From positions 1-39,704 of the forward strand of contig JAAAUF010000323.1 in NCBI GenBank assembly GCA_015499985.1: a stretch of DNA of 39,704 nt, read 5' to 3'. Of this stretch, positions 1-11,333 are shown in pieces. Position 1 is the stretch's first letter. Every line of letters begins with the position of its first letter. The position numbers and the translations under genes were made by a program. The notes beneath the pieces were generated by a model. That model ran no database searches and was not told the origin of the DNA. It was given only the letters and a program-made list of their open reading frames with translations. This DNA is from Haplosporangium gracile. Its lineage: Eukaryota > Mortierellomycota > Mortierellomycetes > Mortierellales > Mortierellaceae.

Positions 1-277
1 GATGGCTCTTGGAAGAGTTTGGTATATAGCTCCTTTTACTATCGAATGCCTCCCTTGGGCTTTTTACTGGAGAAATAAAATTGCTCTACGAAAAAAAAAA
101 AAATATTTTGGCGAAATATGAACATGGGGGAGGATGAACTCAAGTTTTGTTAAAAGAGTATTGCTTTCGCTGTGTTGAGGTGAAACATCAAGGTCAGTAA
201 TATTATTAAAAAGCAAAACAACATTTTTTTTATTCGTTTTTTGTTGAGGCGTACCGTGAGGGAAGGAGTGATTCAAT
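1..277. other. 3' flank of the GABA transaminase gene, no gene seen
   Basis: This stretch lies downstream of the transaminase stop codon and is AT-rich with short A and T runs (for example about 89-103 and 225-242). No open frame here has coding character. It probably holds the 3' UTR and polyadenylation region of the minus-strand gene. Confidence 0.5.
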
Positions 278-2703
278 TTACGCAGCCTTGCAGACCTTCT
301 CGACAGCATCCAAAAAAATATCAGCATGCTTCTTTTGAAAGACCAGCATGGGTCGAAGACGAATACTCTGAGGTCCGCATCCACCAGTGTTGACACCCAA
401 CGCACGCAGCTTGGTCACAAACACGTCTCGTGCCTCGGGGGAGGGGAGATCAAACGCCATAAACGTGCCGCGACCACGGACTGCAGAGATGGTTTCTGGG
501 TACTTGCTTTCCATGGTCGAGAGCTCCTTCTTCAGGTAGGCGCCGGTCTCCCTTGCGTTGCCGACCAGGTCGTTCTTCTTGATCTCGTGCAGAATTGTCT
601 TTGCTTGCAATGCGCGAATTGGGTCGCCCATCCAGGTGTTGAAGTTTCTGTAGGATGCGTCGCTCCTCAACTCGGGACGATGGTACCAACTAGTTGTTGA
701 TAAGCGAAAAAGGGTAGTTCAGTCAGTCTAGGGGAATGTGGCTAAAAAAGTCTAAAAGTGCTGCGCTATCGTATGGATACAAGGGTGTGTATATCTTACC
801 CAGCAGCTTGGAACTTCTTAGAGAAAGTGACAATATCTGGAGGGGTCTATTGGAGAAATAAAAGAAAAAAAATCAAACGCGTAAATAAATAAATTCAAGG
901 TTGCACAGAGAACAAAAACAAATGACAAACAGTACAAAACGAGACAAAGGAGGTGCAACTTACGGTTAGGTTCCATGACTCATGGGCCCAAAAGTCTCCA
1001 GTTGGTCCAACACCAGTTTGGACCTCATCCACAATCATAAGGACACCATGCTTCTTGGTCAAATCCCGAAGTCCCTGGAAGAACTTTGGCGACGCGTGGT
1101 TATCACCGCCCTCACTCTGGATAGGCTCAACAATCACAGCAACAACAGGGGTTCCGGAGGACTTTGGCTTCATTTTTTCCTCGGCGATGGCAAGGCAGCG
1201 TGCCTCCTCTTTGTCGTTCTCGGCTTGATGCTTGTCCAATGGGTACTTGAGGTTGGGGAAGGGGCTGGCCACCCAGTTCTTGAAGGCTGGGATGTCGACC
1301 TTGTGAAGAGCCTTGGTGTGGGTGGAGGAGAGCGAACCAAAGAGGCGTCCATGAAAGCCACCTTCGAAGCTCATAATCGCCAGGTCTAAGGTTATTGTTT
1401 TGTGTTTTTTGTTAAAGAAAGGAATGATGGGTAAGTGAACAGATGAGAGAGTTTGAGTTTTGAACCCGTTTGAAAAATGTAAAGGCTGTGAGCATAAAGA
1501 GCGAGAAGAGGATATTCGCCGCGTTGGGTTGGCGTTTACAAAACTATAAAAACGTACCAGGTGAGCCAGGCTCGCTGTTTTTCATGCAAGTGTTCAAATC
1601 CTCGTTCGAAATCTTATTGTTAAACCCTCTTTTGTTTCTCTGATGGTACATGAAGGCAGCCTAATAGAAAGTGTTTTCATCCAGGCGTACACAAAAAGGG
1701 AAAGAAAAAGGGAGAAGATGTACCCAAAAGGGATATCAACAGGTTAAAAAAGATGCTTTCGCCGTTTTGTCGACCGTCGCTTATTCTTATTTTTCGCACA
1801 CAAACAAACATACTTTACGATAAAAACAAGGACATTAGGAAAGACGATTCGTCTCGAGTGGATCGTAGTTCATTATTACCTTGTATGCAGTCTCATTGCT
1901 GCAGGATCCGCACATAGCCGTAAAGACCTGAGTCAATCCCTTGGGCGCCACACTCATGAACGATTCCTCCAATGTCTTTGCCCAGGTCGAGTGGGGTTGA
2001 ACGCCAAGTGCAGGACGGTTCACCAGCATCTGGATCATCTCGGGCAACTTTGCTGCATCTATCAGAGCCTTGGAGTTGTAACCGAGAGGAAGCGAGGCAA
2101 TCTGGCAGTACAGATCGAGATACTATTTGAGAGGTAAACTCCCCATTGGTTAGCAAGGTGACAAACATATTTTCACGTCGAAAGTCCAGTTTTATGGAAC
2201 CGGGATCAACTGAATCCTTACAGTGTTGCCATCCAGATCCACAACGTAGTTTCCGATAGACTTGTCTAAATCTATCGTAGCGTATTTTACAACGATCAGC
2301 AATAAAAAAGAGTTGCGTCAACACACTGTAAAGCAAAGAAAACGCCTCGCGTCTCAACTTATGTACGTCCGTCAGCGAGATCCTTTGTTCTTTTACCAGT
2401 CATCATGGTAGCAGCTCTAGTGTCTTGAAGAGAGTCAAGGTTCTGAAGGCCAGCTTTAGTCTTTGGACCAGGGATGGTGCCCGTGATAATTTTAGGTCCG
2501 GAAGGTTCACCGTGGACGAAATCCTTTTGATCCGAGTGCTTGCGGGCCAAATAGTCGCCTGTACCGACGCTGGTGGCAAAGGGGCGTGAGAGGTGGAGGA
2601 GGTGAGCGCGATTAAGGTGCCCGGCTACGCGACCTGAAACCCGGAACGCGTTCGTTGCGGACACGCTCTTGAGAGGCGAGCCGAGAAGGAGTTTTTGAGC
2701 CAT
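278..2703 (-). CDS. UGA1: 4-aminobutyrate aminotransferase (GABA transaminase), mitochondrial
   Basis: PLP-dependent class-III aminotransferase that converts GABA and 2-oxoglutarate to succinic semialdehyde and glutamate, the first step of the GABA shunt. Seven exons fit in phase: 2703-2367, 2265-2222, 2122-1880, 1660-1558, 1385-964, 846-800 and 689-278, giving 535 residues. Visible motifs are GSCSNE, AAFMYHQRNKRG, GGFHGRLFGSLS, VIVEPIQSEGGD, the class-III signature DEVQTG, and DIVTFSKK. The first lysine of SKK, about K393, fits the PLP Schiff-base lysine by the family pattern. The start at 2703 gives an Arg/Ser/Leu-rich, acid-poor N-terminus typical of a mitochondrial presequence. Yeast Uga1 lacks this extension, as far as is known, while the animal precursor has one. 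All introns are GT-AG. The next minus-strand gene upstream is alpha-SNAP, with 577 bp between. Identity is secure; the exact end of the presequence is not. Confidence 0.95.
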
Positions 2704-3280
2704 TGAGGATAAGTATTTGTTGTTTTGTGTGTTTTTATGAGTAAAAAAGGGAGTGGAGTGAAGGAGAGTAGAGTTGAAGTTCAGGTGAGAGGAGTGAAGA
2801 AGAAGAAGAAAAAGAAGAAAAGAAAAGTGAAAGAGGAGAAAGACGTAAGACGATGAGAGTGCATGAACAGGATGGGAGAGCGAGACAAATGGGTCAGTCA
2901 AAAAAAAAAACCGGAAAAAAGGGAAGGGGGTTTAAAAAATATATTTTTTTTTTTTTTTTTTTTGCCGAATCCCCAACCCCTTGTTCTCCTGCCTATTATG
3001 CGCGTGATGGCTTAGTGCCTTTTTGCACCAATCATCGGCCGGACTGCTCCTACAGGCGCCAGAAAGGACTATTACGACTGCCTTTCGCAATGCGCCTTTT
3101 GAGCTGTACTTGTGCACCTTGTACTTATAACCGTGGGTGTTTTTTTCTTTTGCTACCTTTTGATCCTGGTTACTTTTACAAAGGCGCCATTCGCATCGGA
3201 AAAAAGTATTTATATGTACTATTTGTATTATCGGTCCACATCCCTTTTTTTTCTTTGTTTCTTTTCGTGCTCCTGCTGAC
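2704..3280. other. Intergenic: upstream region of GABA transaminase, downstream of alpha-SNAP
   Basis: Non-coding by inspection. Immediately upstream of the transaminase start on the minus strand is a CT-rich leader (2740-2830). A 20-base T run sits at 2944-2963, and smaller A and T runs are scattered through it. Short open frames are low-complexity and have no recognisable domain. Confidence 0.6.
2944..2963. repeat. Homopolymer T20 tract
   Basis: A run of 20 T follows an ATA at 2941-2943. Such tracts in fungal promoters can exclude nucleosomes (known in general, inferred here). It lies 240 bp upstream of the transaminase start. Length may be subject to sequencing error. Confidence 0.8.
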
Positions 3281-5019
3281 TTAGATCAAGCTGGATTCCT
3301 CTCCTATGCTGTTCTTGATCTCAAGCAGAATCTTGGTCTTCCAGTTGTCCAGCTTGCTCAATTGGTCAAACTCGACAACACTTCCTGTAAACTGGCCCAC
3401 ATCGCTGTTATCCACAGCAGTCAAAATGCTCTATTAGATGTAAGAAAGAAAGCTTGTTAATATCATTGGCTCTATCATAGCGAATTCTTCCTCGAAATAC
3501 GTGAAAAGAGAGAACGAGTCGCATAAAAAGGGCGTCGTTGTACCTGCAAGAATTGACATTCCCTGGTTGATCCAAATGTAACATCCATTTCGCAGTAGCG
3601 GTTGACAGCGTTGTGTGCGGTGACACAGTCCTGTAAAAGTATGAACAAAGAAGAAAAAAAGTTAAAAGATAAGCGCAATGACTGCAACGTCAGGTATCAC
3701 AACCTCAGAAGAAAAGCCAAGAAGACCGTAAACGCACCCCGCTGGCGATATGACAGAGTCCAGCCTTGAGAAAGTACTCCTTCAATGACCACTTCATAAG
3801 CTGGTTGTCCAAGCTGGCGGAGGCAACGAACTCAAACTTTTCAATCGCCTTGTCGTATTGTCCTAACTGAGCAGCAAATGTAGCGACCTTGAGCATGCAC
3901 TTGTGCGAAAGACTACAATGAAACAAAGGCAACCAAGAAGTATTAATGGGATGACCACTATGTGTGAGCAAAGTAACTCGTGGCTGATTTGGTGGCGATT
4001 ATTTCAAGTAGGAAAATGTCGGCGAGTGGTTGAACTTACGCTGTTGAAGACTCTCCCGCATACCAATCAGCCGCAACTTCATAGGCACGCATCGCCTGGT
4101 CAAGATCAATAAGCTCAGATTCGTAAATACTGGCAATATCCTCCTGATGCTTGGCCGCCGACTGGAAACGTCCACGCTCTGTCAAAATCTTGATAGCATT
4201 CTCCAAAGAGGCGATAGCATCTGCACATGAAATGAAAAGAGTGTCACAAAGAAGTTGGTGAGTCGAATGATACCGTCTAGACGCCTCAAAAGTCCTGCAA
4301 GCCTCTCTAATACAGCCACGTCAACTCAAATGAGCCGGAGCGGATTCATGCACAAAAAAGAACGGCGTACCCTGAGGGCTCGACTTTCTGTATGACTTGG
4401 AGGCATTGATGAAGGTGTTGGCAGCCTCGTCTTTCTCGTTCATCTTTAACTGCATATCCGCAGCCTTGCAGAACGTGTCGCCCGACTCCTTCCCTATTAA
4501 TGTCGAATGAAAAGGATAATTGAGGCGTGATTAGCAATGTGATACAACCCCTTCCTTTGCCTCTTTTTTTTTATCTCTCACTCCCCTCTTCCCTTTTAAC
4601 GGATACAGTGGACAACAACTGACAGCCATAGTAACAAATGAATGTCACTACAACCACAGATCTTGTCCAGTCGACGCAAAAAAAAATTGAAAGGCGTAAC
4701 CACAGTTGTCTTTGTTCTTTGTAGCTACTGTTTTCTGGAACGCCCACGTAGTGAGTCCAAGAGCAAGTGTCGCCTTGTTGTTTCCTTTGCAGTTGCGATG
4801 TCTGTTTGCTTGTCCAGAGTTTGCTCCTGCGCAGATGTGATGGGGCGTGTGTGAGTGTGTTCTATAAGACCTACATCGCTTGGCCATCTTGTAGATGTTA
4901 CCGGCCTTAGTGTACAGCTCTGCGGCTTCCTCATACTTGTTCCCGCTAAAGAACCATGATGAGGAGGTGGCCTTCTTGTCGGCCTTGGCAATCAGCTCCT
5001 GTGCTTCGCGTTCGGACAT
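3281..5019 (-). CDS. SEC17: Alpha-SNAP, vesicular fusion protein
   Basis: Alpha-SNAP binds SNARE complexes and recruits NSF/Sec18 to disassemble them after membrane fusion. Six exons fit in phase: 5019-4875, 4493-4371, 4220-4040, 3912-3738, 3630-3544 and 3430-3281, giving 286 residues, close to the family's 290-295. The N-terminus (MSEREAQELIAKADKK) is followed by SWFFSGNKYEEAAELYTKAG, a membrane-attachment loop and first TPR-like helical pair. Further TPR-like repeats include AMRAYEVAADWY and YDKAIEKFEFVA. The C-terminal helix (DNWKTKILLEIKNS) is the region that stimulates NSF in homologues, and the protein ends in a hydrophobic SSLI. The exon 1 to 2 junction makes AKRWKESGDTF, matching the family, with an unusual GTAGGT donor. 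Intron 1 is the longest at 381 bp. Confidence 0.95.
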
Positions 5020-5343
5020 GGATATGTGTAGGTGTGTGGGTGTGAGTGAGTGTGTTTGCTGCTTGTTGATTAGGGTAATAGAGGATGCGGAGGGTTGTGG
5101 AATGAAGATGGAAACGACCTTTGTAAAAATAATTGAAGAGATGCTACTGCTACTACCTACGTCACATCCTGTGCTGTGAAATAATTTATTTTTTTTTGTC
5201 TCCTTTTCCGCCGCGTTCGCTTCTTCTTTGTGAAATGCATTGTATGAAAGGATTGTCGACGTGAAAGAAATATAAAAGAAAATGGTAAAACCTAGCTATC
5301 CAAAATGCGTGGAGAATAAAGAAATACGAGACTCTTCAAGGGT
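5020..5343. other. Intergenic: alpha-SNAP upstream region and eIF3c 3' flank
   Basis: The 324 bp between the SEC17 start and the NIP1 stop look non-coding. There is a T run near 5190-5198 and a GTGTGAGTG-type GT-rich stretch just upstream of SEC17. I see no clear promoter element. Confidence 0.5.
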
Positions 5344-8300
5344 TTACTTACGGCCGCCCCGTACGCTATTGCCAAGTCCATTGTTAAATTGATTACGTCC
5401 TCCACGACCACCACGGGGTCCCATGGTCCGTTGCTGCTGCTGCTTACCAGTAGCCTGCTCCTTATTAGCATTAGGTCCTATAGATCCACAGAAAGGAAAA
5501 TGACAGTTAACAATCCATTCCTTCATTCATATTATTCATATTAATGTTCAATGCTCAGACCATTCTCACAAAGACAAAAAAAAAAGAACGCGTTCCTTAC
5601 CCTTCTTAGGACGCTCAGCCTGCTGAGGAGTCTTGAGCTCCAACAGCTTCTCGTTACCCTCGACAAATCCAGCGGCCTTCTCGGCAAAGGCAAGAGCAAG
5701 CGACTGGACCTTGCTAGGCGCGACATGGTGCAAAACAACAACGTTGCTGACCTGATCGATGCTGGCAGAGAGCTCCTCGTTCCAGACCATCTTCGAGACG
5801 ATAGAGATCACAGAGGCGAGGGGAAGATCAAACATCTTGGCGAGTTGATCAAGGCCAACCGAGGAGTAGTGGGACGCGTTGGTGAAAAGATAGGTGCGAA
5901 GACCCTCCTCCTGAATTTTGCGGCCCAACATCTCCTTGATTTTCAGAGCCTCGGGCATCAACTCCCAGATCTTGATGGCGTTGATAAGCTCGACCGACTT
6001 TTGCCACTCGCCGTTAGAAAGAGCCTTGGCGGCGCCCATGATGTGATCACGAGTGTTCTCAGGAGGTCCAGAGAATACCTGGCGAGAGTTGTAGTCGAGC
6101 ATGCGGCGGAAGGGTTTGGAAATGACCTTCTTGCGGCCGTCGGGGTTGCTGCCAGCCTGGGCCATGTTGGGGATCTCGAGGAGCATAGAGCAAGTCAAGT
6201 AGACACACTCCAAGAGCTCCAAGTTGATGTGCATGTGGAAGGGAAGCTGGCGCTGACGCTCAAGCTTCTCCTGCTCAGGGGTGACAGCACCGTAGCGCTG
6301 GGGAGAGAGTCCCTGGGCCAACAACTCCTTAACACGACCGGTTCCAGAGATATCCTGCAAGCAAGTCTGAGCTTCCTTGATCAAACCCTCGCGGAAAGCG
6401 CAAAGACCCAACTGGACCATGGCGCGATTATGCAAGATCTGAGTAGTCACATCAGCCTGGTGAATAGTCTCTTGCAAGTGCGACATCAAGAGCATGTCAC
6501 GAGCGACAAAGAAGCGGTTGTGAAGGGCGTGGTGGTAGATGTGGCAGAGCATAGCACGGGTACGAAGGAGTGAGGTGGCGTTCTTGTAGAGAAAGACGCA
6601 GAGATCGTGAATGAGAGCCGACGAGTCCTGGTTGGGGTTGGCAACATTGGCAGGCAAGAGAGCAGCAGTAGCGTTCTCGACAGCAACAATGACAACATCA
6701 GGCTGTAAGGAGACAAGATGGAGTGGTTATATACGTTAGATGGCAAAGAAAAGTTGTGGACAAAATATTTTGCAGTCATTATGTAAGCAAAAAACAATAG
6801 CTCACCTTGAAGTACAAGTGCTCCAAACGTCTCATGGTGGTGCGGCTGATAGAGTCGGTCAAGTGAACGCGGGTGAAGTAGGCTTGGGAACGGACAATGA
6901 CAGAGTAAAGGTCAACCTCATCCTTGAGACGATCGACATAGTCGGTGGTGTGGGGATCAATGTTCTGAAGAGACTTTGTGAACTCGTCATCCAAACGGTC
7001 AATGAAAGCAACAAGGGAACCCTGGATGTAGACGGGCTCACCGTTCTGGGGAATACGGTCCTTGTCGGTCTCCTCCTCCTCTGGGACATCCTCCTTGACA
7101 ATGTATTCGGGGCTGGCCTCCAAGATAGTCAACAGGTTGTTTAAGAACTTGTCAGCACTATTGTCAAGAAGATAGAGAAATCATTGTTAAAACTTGTACA
7201 ACCTCCAAAGCAGTAAATTTTTCTAACAATTGTCAATGAGGACTTACTGCTTCCAGAGAGGAATGGTCATGTAACCAGAGGCGCCAATAGGAAAGTCGAA
7301 CTGGGCTGAGATCATGGCCAAGAGGACGCGGATCTTCTGGTAAGGCGAGTTAGCAACGACAAGAAGTCTCTCCAAGATACGGGCCTGACCCTCGCGATTG
7401 GTGTTCTTCTTTCCACGAGCATCGGCAACCTCCTTCAACTTCTTGTAGATGTTTTCCTGGTTGAACTCGACAGACTTTCCGCCGGCACCGACAGGGGTAA
7501 AGCCGTCATCGGCAGCTTCAGCATCGGAATCATTTTCAGAGTCAGAGACAATAACCTTCTTGGGCTTTTTAGCCTTGGGCTTTTCCTCAACAACCTCCTC
7601 CTCGACGTAGTTCTCGGGGTCCTTCTCGTACTCCTGGATCTCCTTCTCGTAGAGGCGGTTGTTCTTCTTGATCTTCTGCTTCATCGAGTTCAAAGCCTTG
7701 GCGTTGGAGGCATTCATCTTCTTGGACGAGGACTTTTCTTTCTCCAAAGCTGCCTGAATGGTCTTTTCCAAATCAGCAACAGCTCTAATGTAGAATTTGG
7801 GAACACCGGTCTGGGTAATGATACCAGCAGCCTTCTGGAGACCCTTGTTGGCGCGGTCGAATTCTAATTATCCAATCCATGTGAGAGTTCAGTGTCAGTA
7901 TGGGTGAGCCGATGAAGGGTCCAGTCTATGCGCATAATAATATTGGTCCGTGTATGTTAATTTGTATTTAGCTCCTATGGTGCCCGTCCAGGATCGCGTT
8001 CTAGTTATAAGGGCATCGTGCCCTAGTGTTGGCTCTTATTAATTGTTGTCAACTGTTGCTCTCGCTGTGTTTTTTCTTAGTCCTGAATCAAAGATTCCGT
8101 CCTGATTAACTTTTTTAGAGAGTGCTGATCCACGATCCAGTCGTTAATCCTGCAGTTTGCCCTGTCCAACGGTCCTGAATCTTTATCGCCCCCTTGCTTT
8201 GGATTGTGCGTTTGTTGCTGTCGTGTTTTTGTTGCTCTCGAATGAGATTTACCATTCTGAGCAGAGACCCAGTCGTTGATCTTTTGACCATTGATCATCG

Positions 8301-8571
8301 AAGTAACAGCCTGCTCGATCTCCTCGAACCGCTTGTCCTTTGCAGAACGGACAACACGGACGGTATTGTCCTCGCTGTCGGAATCAGAGAAGGATCCCTC
8401 AAAAAGACGACCACGACCACCAGTCTTCTTGGCGGCATCGTCGTCGTCCGAAGACGAATCGTCAGAATCAGAATCAGAGTGGTCCTCAGACTCAGAGTGG
8501 GTCAACTCATCAGAATAATCGGACTCTGTTTCGTCAGAGTCGCTCTCTCCTGCACGGAAGAAGCGAGACAT
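5344..8571 (-). CDS. NIP1: Eukaryotic translation initiation factor 3 subunit C
   Basis: Core subunit of eIF3, which recruits eIF1, eIF2 and eIF5 to the 40S ribosome in the cytoplasm. Five exons fit in phase: 8571-8253, 7863-7248, 7157-6806, 6702-5601 and 5477-5344, giving 840 residues. The N-terminus is an acidic Ser/Asp tract (ESDSDETESDYSDE, then SDSDSDDSSSDDDD), typical of eIF3c and a region with casein-kinase-2-like sites. A Lys/Glu-rich acidic segment lies in exon 2 near residues 200-260. The conserved PFHMHINLELLECVYLTCSM block is at about residues 584-603, and a PCI domain covers roughly 640-765 (winged-helix part AKMFDLPLASVISIVSKMVW). The C-terminus is an RGG-type tail (GPRGGRGGRNQ), known in eIF3c and RNA-binding proteins. 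The exon 1 to 2 junction gives SAQNEFDRANKG. Intron 1 is 389 bp and contains an exon-like echo, listed separately. Confidence 0.96.
8125..8148 (-). repeat. Degenerate intronic copy of an eIF3c exon 1 segment
   Basis: Within NIP1 intron 1, in the frame that continues from exon 1, the minus strand encodes INDWIVDQ. The end of exon 1 (8257-8280) encodes INDWVSAQ. The two 24-bp segments match at 18 of 24 positions by hand count. Just upstream of the intronic copy is LDRAN, which resembles FDRAN at the start of exon 2. This may be a decayed duplication or chance. Confidence 0.35.
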
Positions 8572-9014
8572 GGCGTGAGTAAACGGAAGTGAGGGTAAAA
8601 GGTGCTAAAGAGAGAAAGAGGGTTGTAGTTGAGTGGAGATTGTGGTAGGTGCGATCAAGAGATGGTCGATGTCGAGCGAGAGAAAGGAAAGGTGTACGCC
8701 GAGAAGGGGGAGAGGAACTAGGCAGAGTCGGGAAGGGAGGAGGGTGAATGAGTGCGTAGGGGATCTGACTACAGCAACTGCCTTGATGTCTTCAGGGATG
8801 GGGATCAAACAAGAAGGTGAATCTCCTCTTTCAGTCGATTCCAGGGCGACTTTCTTTGGCTCTTTTTGCACACTTTGCAACTTTTTTTCATTGTTCTTCA
8901 GTGAACACAGTCCCACCTGCTCTAGGAGAAACTCACTCAAAAAGTTGATGTTGACGTTATAGATCCGTTATTTCCAAACAGAGAATGGATTTAACTTTTT
9001 AATAAATATCAGCC
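8572..9014. other. Intergenic: eIF3c upstream region and 3' flank of the DUF7137-type gene
   Basis: No gene seen. The 100 bp next to the NIP1 start is CT-rich on the minus strand (AACCCTCTTTCTCTCT-type), consistent with a 5' UTR. Open frames on both strands here are short and low-complexity. Confidence 0.5.
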
Positions 9015-10221
9015 CTAGAGAAGGAGTACAGACACCATAAAAACAGTAGCTAGAGTGGCCACAGGGATAATAGTCTTCATAGCCCTGTTGGTAACAGGCG
9101 CAAACTGGGCCGTGCCACTCACGGGGGCTAAAAGAGAGAACATCAAGGAGAACATGAAGAAACAGCTCCAGACATGGTCAATGGTCGTTTCAGATATACA
9201 GTGTCAAATGATCAGTAATATACTAGCAGATATAACAATATCAGCAATATTAAACGAGGGCACCAATGAAGATGAGTGTACTTACGATTCATCTGGGATC
9301 CAGGGATGTAGGTAGATGGGATATAGAGACCAAACTTGAGGCCGACAAAGGTACTAAGGTAGCCACCCTGAGGCAAAACACCAAAACGTCCGACATTGCC
9401 ATCGAATATCCGCAAGGTATACACGTTAGTCTTGATTGGGTTGGTCAAGTTCCCCTGCTTGGCAGCGGTCCAGGTGTAGTTCTTCAGGTTTCCTGGAATA
9501 GCATCGGCAATGGTGATGATGCTGTTGTCGGGCAGATAGGCCTCAATCGTCAAATTGGCGGGTTGCAACTTCAGATACTGGTCATAAGCCCACGAGAACT
9601 GGATGTCAACACCGAGGGGGAACAGAGGCGGGTCTTTGAGGTTAACCTTGGGTTGGAGCATCGTCAAAGAGGCAAGGGGATCCATAGGTGAGCGAGATTG
9701 AGTTGGGGTGGCGACAGGAAGTGATGTAGATGCTGTGCCTGTGACCGAGACGGATGCTGTTCCTGTGGGTGTCCCCGTTTGTGTTCCTGGGGTGCCGCCC
9801 GTAGCGGTAGAGGCACCACCCGTGCTTGTGCCTAGAGTAGTAACGACGGACACGCCCACACATAAATACGGCGCAGAGGATGCAGGGTGAAAATTGTGCG
9901 CTGTTGACAAAAAAACAAGGATGGCCAGAGGAAAGACATACCACCTCCCTCTTGTTCAATTGTTGACCGAGGACGACGATAACGGAGAAGAAGGACAAAG
10001 GAGTATGGTCACCTCTCCCTGTTTTCTCAATCGATACTCTCCTTTTTATCAAAGGAATAAAAGTAGAAAAGGAAAAGAGGTTCTTATTCACACTTATATG
10101 TACCTTGACCCTGCACAAAGACGTTGGACAGGCAAAGGAGACCAAGAAGTGCCATCAGGAGGGTACGAGTCAAAACCTTTGTTGTTGATCTTGTTGTATG
10201 AGAGGGATTTGAGCGAGTCAT
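9015..10221 (-). CDS. Secreted or membrane-anchored DUF7137-type protein
   Basis: Three exons fit in phase: 10221-10104, 9831-9286 and 9127-9015, giving 258 residues. The start MTRSNPSH leads to a signal-peptide-like core (LLMALLGLLCLSNVFVQGQ). A Thr/Ser/Gly/Pro-rich, probably O-glycosylated linker follows (about residues 40-85, with TGTASVSVTGTAS). A globular beta-rich domain follows, with the pattern FSWAYDQYL ... YTLRIFD ... GGYLSTFVGLKFGLYIPSTY. This pattern resembles the fungal DUF7137 family (a Y-T-L-hydrophobic-x-D strand, then GYL-x-TF-x2-F-x-FG-x-Y). The C-terminus is a hydrophobic helix (TIIPVATLATVFMVSVLLL) ending at the stop, so it is a type-I membrane protein or GPI precursor. 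Predicted N-glycosylation sites include NLT and NYT. The function of the family is unknown. Assignment rests on remembered motif similarity. Confidence 0.75.
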
Positions 10222-10841
10222 GATCGTTGTGAGCCTGTGGGGAGTAGATCTGTCTGTGCTGATGGAGTGACGAGTGCTGAGTGGGTGTGGAGGAGTGAAA
10301 TGTGTACGGAGATGAGTGCAAACAAAAAAGTGAAAGTGAAGAGGGAGAGAGGAGGGGAAGGATAGAGAAGAGAGTGTGGACAAAGAGAACAAAAAGACAA
10401 CATACACATAAAAAGGCGCACATAAAGAAAAAAAAAAAAGGAACCATCACACACCCACACAACACACACACAGGGGCACTAGCCAATTCAGAAACAGAAA
10501 TAGACTTGACTGATTGTTCCACACACAATCCAAAAATAAAAAAGTCTACAGCACACAGTGCGGCCCGACACATCAAGAATCCTACTTTCTGTTCTTCCAT
10601 CCTCCCCTCCTTTCTCCCTGCCCTCCACATCCTCCATCAATTATCTCCTGTCGAACGTGAAGCTCAAAGGAGGACAACATACACATGGTCTACCTGACTG
10701 CCTGCAAATCACATTCTCCATGCGACAAAGGCACCTTATTATTTCAATACTTCCAGCCCTTTGAGGGCAATCTTCCGGATGAAATGAAAAATTATGTAGG
10801 TTTTATTAAGAGATCACGTGTTATGTATAAAAAAAGGAGAA
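10222..10841. other. Intergenic: upstream region of the DUF7137-type gene
   Basis: No gene seen. It contains an imperfect CA-rich stretch (10446-10475) and A runs at about 10426-10439. The sense strand of the adjacent gene is CT-rich for 200 bp upstream of its start (10230-10400), as with the other leaders in this window. Confidence 0.5.
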
Positions 10842-11333
10842 TCACATCAAGGGTCGGTGATCGTTGCCTCCAAGGAGGTCAAGACCGTCGGTGGGATCCA
10901 TTTGCCCCTCGGTGTGATGGCGGTAATGATGGGCATCATCAGTGTAAGAAGAGCCCGAGGTCTGTTGTTGATCAGCATAGGCCTGAACTGGAGCCTGGGA
11001 CCGCGCTTGTGCTTGCGCTTGGGCCTGATCGTTGTGGGTTTGCTGAGCAGCTTTACCCTGAGAGCGGTTCTGTTCGGAGGCGGTGGTCCGGTAGCGGTGT
11101 TCAAGCCCGATGGGGGGAATGGCGTGTGCTCCGACAATGCTTCCTTCGACAGCAAATGCACTATCGTGAGCGTTTTCATTGGTGCTATACTGATGTTTGT
11201 GCTGGCTCTGATCGCTGTGATGGCTCTGATCGCTGTTTCGACGGGCCTTCAGCGAAGAGAACTTTTCAGCAATCTTTTCAGAAAAGCTGAGTCTGCGGGG
11301 AGGGCCAGTAGTGACGTTGGCGCTGTCTGACAT
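10842..11333 (-). CDS. Small intrinsically disordered protein of unknown function
   Basis: Single-exon frame of 163 residues in a good start context (ACCATGT). I do not recognise a family. The N-terminus carries PPRRLSFSEKIAEKFSSLKA and then RRNSDQS, with two RRxS motifs that fit the protein kinase A consensus around a short amphipathic helix. A His/Ser/Gln repeat (SDQSHHSDQSQHKH) follows, then an Ala/Gln dipeptide repeat (QAQAQAQARSQA) and a His-rich tail. No signal peptide or membrane segment is seen. The opposite strand is also open over the same span, but its translation is a hydrophobic shadow of this Gln/His/Ser-rich reading. The minus frame is preferred for its start context and regular N-terminus. 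It ends 620 bp from the DUF7137-type gene. Confidence 0.6.
   Translation of the reverse strand: MSDSANVTTGPPRRLSFSEKIAEKFSSLKARRNSDQSHHSDQSQHKHQYSTNENAHDSAFAVEGSIVGAHAIPPIGLEHRYRTTASEQNRSQGKAAQQTHNDQAQAQAQARSQAPVQAYADQQQTSGSSYTDDAHHYRHHTEGQMDPTDGLDLLGGNDHRPLM

Noticed and set aside
5551..6573. 340-codon open frame on the plus strand opposite eIF3c exon 4
   Set aside because: It is the codon-bias shadow of NIP1; its Leu/Asp/Val-rich translation has no domain, while the minus frame is a clear eIF3c.
10818..11330. 170-codon plus-strand frame opposite the disordered protein
   Set aside because: Its hydrophobic, patternless translation is what Gln/His/Ser codons give in antisense; the minus frame has the better start context and N-terminus. 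It is not fully excluded.
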